Assembly (NCBI RefSeq): GCF_009769165.1 | Contig: NZ_CP043476.1 | Coordinates: 4,533,001-4,597,000 of the forward strand | Direction: 5' to 3' | Origin: Xanthomonas hyacinthi | Lineage (GTDB): Bacteria; Pseudomonadota; Gammaproteobacteria; Xanthomonadales; Xanthomonadaceae | DNA length: 64,000 bases | Shown here: piece after piece, positions 60,334-64,000 of the stretch | Layout of the letters: each line of letters starts with the position of its first letter | How positions within the stretch are numbered: the first letter of the stretch is position 1 | Program-made: the position numbers and the translations under genes | Notes under the pieces: model-generated | What the model saw: only the letters and a program-made list of their open reading frames with translations | Told to the model about the DNA's origin: nothing | Database searches by the model: none

Positions 60334-60386
60334 TGGCGAGCCAACAGATAAACTGCTGAACGTCTTACTCTGGTCTGGAGGCCTGT

Positions 60387-60911
60387 ATGCGCCATTTGAA
60401 TGGTAATCAGTATGAGCTGAATGAGAAATGGAGATCAGTTTCTGGTGCATTCAAGCTCTCACTTTATCTGAGTGCAATGGGGGTTCTGACCTCGGATCTC
60501 ATTGCAAGATATGTAATGGATGATAATTTATTTGGGTTCAGAGATCATGGGGTTGCGCGGGCTTGGATATACATTTTTGAAATGTATGTGCTTGCGCTTC
60601 CAATTATTTGCGTTGTTATATTCCGCAGGCTCTCAGGGTATAAATATCCGAAGCATACAATTGTGTCGCGAATTATATTAACAATCTTTTCCTTTGTGTT
60701 TTGCCCGCTGTTGGCATTGGCCCCGGTATTGTTGCTGATACTTGGTGATAGTGCAGTGGGTCAATCATTGGCGGCCTATCGAGCATTCTCAGGCAGTGCA
60801 CTTGGGCTATTCATTGGGGGAGCATTTTTTGTCTATGTCGCCGCAATTATGGCATGGGCTCTTCTTGTTTGCCTGCCAAACATATGGATTCAATCAACCA
60901 AGGATATTTGA
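60387..60911 (+). CDS. Four-helix membrane protein of unknown family
   Basis: The product is 174 residues with hydrophobic segments around 23-42, 63-80, 94-118 and 137-163 ('AFKLSLYLSAMGVLTSDLIA', 'ILTIFSFVFCPLLALAPVLL'). There is no recognised domain or signal. 'GGAGG' precedes the ATG by 5 bases. The next gene begins 2 bases after its stop. It is strongly AT-rich against the GC-rich exporter genes, which suggests acquisition as part of the effector module. An immunity role for a membrane-acting toxin is possible but unproven. Confidence 0.65.
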   Translation: MRHLNGNQYELNEKWRSVSGAFKLSLYLSAMGVLTSDLIARYVMDDNLFGFRDHGVARAWIYIFEMYVLALPIICVVIFRRLSGYKYPKHTIVSRIILTIFSFVFCPLLALAPVLLLILGDSAVGQSLAAYRAFSGSALGLFIGGAFFVYVAAIMAWALLVCLPNIWIQSTKDI

Positions 60912-60913
60912 AC

Positions 60914-61255
60914 ATGACTAACGAAGCTCTCACGCCGAGTCAGATTCAACAATGGGTAGGTACTCTGGCAGATGCAGCAAACAACTTTGTCAATGGATTC
61001 TCTGAGGCTTATCACAATTCCTATGACGCCGCGATAGCTGCTGGAAGAGCGCCATTTGAGGCAGAGATAGCAGGTCTTGAATCAGGAATTCGTGCAAACT
61101 CGTATTACGCTGAACTTAACGCTCAAAGATTCGCTGCGAACCCTGATCTTTCGTTCTCTCAGACATTTCAGAACTTGGCGGATCATTATAGCTCCATTGC
61201 AGACAATGCGGGAGCGATGATGCCTCTTGTGAAAGTGCAGCTTCTATTTCTATAA
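60914..61255 (+). CDS. Small soluble protein, effector-module component
   Basis: The product is 113 residues: 'MTNEALTPSQIQQWVGTLAD', 'AANNFVNGFSEAYHNSYDAA' and 'FAANPDLSFSQTFQNLADHY'. It is helical and polar, with no signal peptide. The ATG at 60914 has 'AAGGA' upstream and follows the previous stop directly; the longer frame from 60854 overlaps the membrane gene and is rejected. The sequence has the Ala/Asn/Ser-rich helical look of segments inside large secreted proteins, so it could be a chaperone, a small secreted partner or an immunity protein. Confidence 0.6.
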   Translation: MTNEALTPSQIQQWVGTLADAANNFVNGFSEAYHNSYDAAIAAGRAPFEAEIAGLESGIRANSYYAELNAQRFAANPDLSFSQTFQNLADHYSSIADNAGAMMPLVKVQLLFL

Positions 61256-61311
61256 GTTTGTGTCTGATTGTTAGAACAGAATAGACCACCTAAGTAGACA
61301 TATACATTGAA

Positions 61312-61728
61312 ATGAATAATAAAATTAAATGTTACACAGACCCGGCCGCTAAGTTTCTACGCATCTTGGGGGGACTTGCCTGCATAGCTCTTCTCTCATC
61401 TTGCGGAGAGAAATTCCGAGATCAAGGAGACAAACTATCCGTCGCCATACACGCAGAGTTGCAACGGGAAGGAAAATGCAATGGCTCGCAGGACTGCAAA
61501 GAAAAATTTGTCCTCCTTGGTGAGCACGGAAATCAGGTAAACCTGAACATGTATGGAGTGACAGATCGAACAGCTCGTTCTGAAGTTCTGAAGTTTGTAT
61601 CCATGTCGGGAACTTCCATCACTGGAGGTGTCCCCATAGTCCTGAGCTTTTACTCGAACCAAAAGAGCGAATTGGTAAATGGAAATCAATCAGCTGACCC
61701 AGACCAAACATTGAGGATAAACAAATGA
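61312..61728 (+). CDS. Lipoprotein-like protein, candidate immunity to the RTX effector
   Basis: The product is 138 residues. Hydrophobic segment '[20 protein letters not shown]' holds a good lipobox (LLSSC), so Cys33 may be lipidated and the mature protein sits in the periplasm. Four Cys/basic features follow ('[14 protein letters not shown]') and a beta-rich remainder. No recognised family. Its stop overlaps the RTX start (ATGA at 61725-61728), the tight coupling typical of immunity-effector pairs. A periplasmic lipoprotein would suit protection against a cell-wall or lipid-directed enzyme. Confidence 0.65.
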   Translation: MNNKIKCYTDPAAKFLRILGGLACIALLSSCGEKFRDQGDKLSVAIHAELQREGKCNGSQDCKEKFVLLGEHGNQVNLNMYGVTDRTARSEVLKFVSMSGTSITGGVPIVLSFYSNQKSELVNGNQSADPDQTLRINK

Positions 61729-64000
61729 GCAACTATGCGACAGTGGAAGTCCGCGTTGATCTTGGCGGTGCGGACAAGATTCCGCACACATTCATATTCA
61801 TAAGTAATCCTGATGGGACAACCACCGAATATGGATTCGCTCCGGCCACATCAGGTCAGACGTTCGGTCCAGGAGCTGTCTATGTAACTCAGGGGCATGA
61901 ATACACTGCTGCTACCTATCAAGTGGAGCTAACACAGCAACAGTACAATGATTTCATGACGCATATTCAAAGTACGACTTTGAATCCTCCAAGTTATGAA
62001 GTTACTGCCGGAACGATTCCTCTTGGGACCGGCGAGAACTGTACGACCTGGGTCAGGGATGGGTTCCAAGCGGCAGGTGTTTCGATGCCGCAGGGCATGG
62101 ACTGGAACGGAAGTCCGTATGGCCAAGGGGTTTTTGACTACATATACGATTTGTTCAAGAGTTCGCCGGGTGACCCAACAAGTGAGGTAACTTGGCAGGA
62201 TATGTACGATCTCTTGCCGCAGCCTTATAAGGACGTAATCGATAAGGTCAAAGAGTATATCGCGACCAGTAAGGAATTGGTGGAGGATACGTGGGAATCG
62301 ATCAAGGACTTCTTTAATGACGCCAAAAAATTCATTGCGCGCAGGGATCCGCTCGTGCTGGATCTGGATGGGGACGGCATCGAGACCGTTGCTGCGACGG
62401 GAACTATTCTCTTCGATCATGACGGTGACGGTGTCAGGAGCGGCACCGGCTGGATTGCCTCTGACGACGGTCTGCTGGTATTAGATCGCAATGGCAACGG
62501 ATTGATAGACAACGGTGGCGAGTTATTCGGTGCCGATACTGCCTTGTCTGATGGCAGCAAGGCTACCTCAGGTTTTGCCGCACTAGCAGATCTTGACAGT
62601 AATGAAGACGGCGTGTTCGACGCCGAGGATGCCGAATTCGACAACGTCCGTGTATGGCGCGACCTGAACCAGGACGGCATCTCCCAGGCGGGAGAGTTGT
62701 TTACTTTGGACCAGTTGGGTATCGCTTCCATCAATCTGACCCCAGCAACGACGGCAGACCTCGACCTTGGTAATGGCAATGTGGTCGACAATCGGGGAAC
62801 GTTCACCCGCACAGATGGCACCACTGGTTTGGCAGGCGATCTCCTGCTGGCAATGAACCATTTCTTCAGCGATTTCACCGGGTCGCTGGACCCTGTGACG
62901 GTGACAGACGAGGCCGGGCGGCTTCCCGGACTCAAGGGAAGTGGCGCTGTCCGTGATCTGGCGGAAGCGGCAAGCTTGTCGACGAATCTCCTATCAGCAG
63001 TTCAGGCATTGGGGCCTGGGATTTCGCGCAACTCCATGCGGGACGAACTCGATACGATCGTCTCGCTGTGGGCAGGCACCTCTACCATGCAGAGCAGCGA
63101 GGAGGTTCTGGAGACCACGGGTACGGTGACGCGCACCATCTACTACCATGGCGCGGTGCCTGCATCCGTGACCGCCCAAGGCGAAGCGGCAGTCGAAGCA
63201 TGGAAACAGCAGCAGCACGCCGAACTGGCCCCCATCATCGCCATCCTGGAGCAGTTCAACGGCTCCAGTCTGGTCAGTTTCCAGAACGACCGTGTATCGA
63301 CCGGCGGCAACACCTACGTCTGGAAGACAATAACCCACGCGGACAGCAGCACGGAACAGGTAATGAGTATCGTGCTCCAGCCGGAGCAGATCAGTACGTT
63401 GCTGGAAGCCTATGCTGAGCTTAAGGAATCCATCTACGCAAGACTGGTGCTGGACACTCGGCTAGATGCCTATATGGGCAGTCTGAATATGCAGTTGGTG
63501 GATGGCCAACTGCTATTCGACCTCACGGGGCTTAATTCCATGCTGAGCGACAAGCGGCAGAGCAACCTGGGCGAGGCTTTCCAGGATCTGGTCGATCTCT
63601 ATCGCTACGCAGGAACGTTCCTCACTTCGGCAGGCTGGAATGGTGCCGAGTTCCTTGCGACCTGGGTCGCGGATGCCACGACAACTCCCGAGGGACTGGA
63701 CGCACTGTCGTTCGCGGGGATTGACCTGGCAACAGGAAGCCTGACCGGCACCAGCGGGAATGATGTGCTGTGGGGCGACGGGAACGGCAATACCCTGCGC
63801 GGCGGTGCTGGCGGTGATCTGCTGGTGGGCAATGCCGGCAACGATACGCTCGCTGGCGATAACGGGCGGGATATTCTTCTTGGAGGGTCCGGGAACGATA
63901 CGCTCAACGGCGGAGCGGGCGACGATCGCCTTATCGGTGGAGTGGGTAACGACAACCTGACTGGTGGCGACGGTTCGGACATCTACATCTACGAACTGGG
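61725..64000 (+). CDS. RTX effector with FrpC-type self-processing module (3' end outside window)
   Basis: The frame is open from ATG 61725 ('GAGG' upstream, coupled to the lipoprotein stop) to the window end, 758 residues seen. Residues 1-140 are a candidate permuted papain/NlpC-like domain: His21 in '[14 protein letters not shown]' and Cys106 in '[14 protein letters not shown]'. Residues 140-207 are a helical linker. At Asp208-Pro209 begins '[14 protein letters not shown]', then '[20 protein letters not shown]', '[20 protein letters not shown]' and '[18 protein letters not shown]', the calcium-binding self-processing module of Neisseria FrpC, cleaved at Asp-Pro. After a helical region, RTX nonapeptides start at about 674 ('[20 protein letters not shown]'). 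It is exported by the adjacent type I system. Confidence 0.88.
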   Translation, partial: MSNYATVEVRVDLGGADKIPHTFIFISNPDGTTTEYGFAPATSGQTFGPGAVYVTQGHEYTAATYQVELTQQQYNDFMTHIQSTTLNPPSYEVTAGTIPLGTGENCTTWVRDGFQAAGVSMPQGMDWNGSPYGQGVFDYIYDLFKSSPGDPTSEVTWQDMYDLLPQPYKDVIDKVKEYIATSKELVEDTWESIKDFFNDAKKFIARRDPLVLDLDGDGIETVAATGTILFDHDGDGVRSGTGWIASDDGLLVLDRNGNGLIDNGGELFGADTALSDGSKATSGFAALADLDSNEDGVFDAEDAEFDNVRVWRDLNQDGISQAGELFTLDQLGIASINLTPATTADLDLGNGNVVDNRGTFTRTDGTTGLAGDLLLAMNHFFSDFTGSLDPVTVTDEAGRLPGLKGSGAVRDLAEAASLSTNLLSAVQALGPGISRNSMRDELDTIVSLWAGTSTMQSSEEVLETTGTVTRTIYYHGAVPASVTAQGEAAVEAWKQQQHAELAPIIAILEQFNGSSLVSFQNDRVSTGGNTYVWKTITHADSSTEQVMSIVLQPEQISTLLEAYAELKESIYARLVLDTRLDAYMGSLNMQLVDGQLLFDLTGLNSMLSDKRQSNLGEAFQDLVDLYRYAGTFLTSAGWNGAEFLATWVADATTTPEGLDALSFAGIDLATGSLTGTSGNDVLWGDGNGNTLRGGAGGDLLVGNAGNDTLAGDNGRDILLGGSGNDTLNGGAGDDRLIGGVGNDNLTGGDGSDIYIYEL

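Noticed and set aside
63740-64000. Short repeated units that could suggest a CRISPR or minisatellite
   Set aside because: They translate in frame to RTX nonapeptides (GGxGNDxLx), so the repeat is protein-level.

Overview
The window is a GC-rich gammaproteobacterial chromosome segment. The insertion sequences (ISXO2/IS1595-type, IS407-group IS3, IS30), the FrpC-like type I secreted protein and the mix of LysR, TetR and MFS genes suggest Xanthomonadaceae (Stenotrophomonas or Xanthomonas relatives). That assignment is an inference. Almost the whole window is accessory DNA: I see no ribosomal, cell-division or central-metabolism block, and many genes are visibly broken.

Region 1 (1-19.4 kb), efflux and regulator mosaic. 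It opens with the 3' part of a TonB-dependent siderophore receptor, then a Fur-boxed MFS gene and a 237-bp IS1595-type MITE. Regulator/transporter or regulator/oxidoreductase pairs follow: LysR/MDR reductase, AraC with an MDR-MFS operon, TetR/DHA2 pump, ArsR with an NTF2-MFS operon, and LysR/DHA1 pump. The last LysR is split by an intact IS30 with a 3-bp target duplication. Remnants of conjugative-island genes lie between these pairs (DUF736 at 3.9 kb, a LysR at 6.1 kb, relaxase plus LysR at 10.5 kb), so this block looks like a decayed island that collected cargo.

Region 2 (19.4-43.7 kb), integrative/mobilizable island. It holds an SF1 helicase-nuclease (possible defence protein), a DUF3363 relaxase, a TraF-like S26 peptidase, DUF2840, an RHH protein, ParA, DUF736, a large ParB-like protein, DUF932 and RadC. 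Cargo includes TetR/MFS, AraC/LysE, LysR/LysE and proline dehydrogenase. A HigBA-type toxin-antitoxin pair and an integrase lie at the right edge. The integrase and a neighbouring restriction endonuclease gene are both cut in two by a 1.3-kb inversion that can be undone on paper. A truncated second IS30 copy, in the same orientation as the first, closes the region, so the two copies bracket about 24.5 kb.

Region 3 (43.7-54.6 kb). A small cluster of HEPN-like and other uncharacterised genes and an orphan RelB-like antitoxin come first. Next is a Tn7-like core (tniQ, tnsC, tnsB and a tnsA-like gene, all on the minus strand and tightly coupled) whose TnsA-like protein seems to lack the nuclease residues. 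Then come two tandem DEDD-type exonuclease genes, one split by an IS3 element with a perfect 4-bp duplication. A class II tRNA-like gene sits at 55.0 kb.

Region 4 (56.1-64.0 kb), type I secretion locus. An HlyB-type ABC exporter and an HlyD-type adaptor are followed by five small AT-rich genes (two lipoprotein-like, two membrane, one soluble). Then comes a large RTX protein that runs off the window. It has a candidate permuted papain/NlpC-like domain at the N-terminus, then a FrpC-type calcium-dependent self-processing module with an Asp-Pro bond, then RTX repeats. The overlapping upstream lipoprotein is the best immunity candidate. I consider this toxin-processing-immunity locus the most interesting system in the window.
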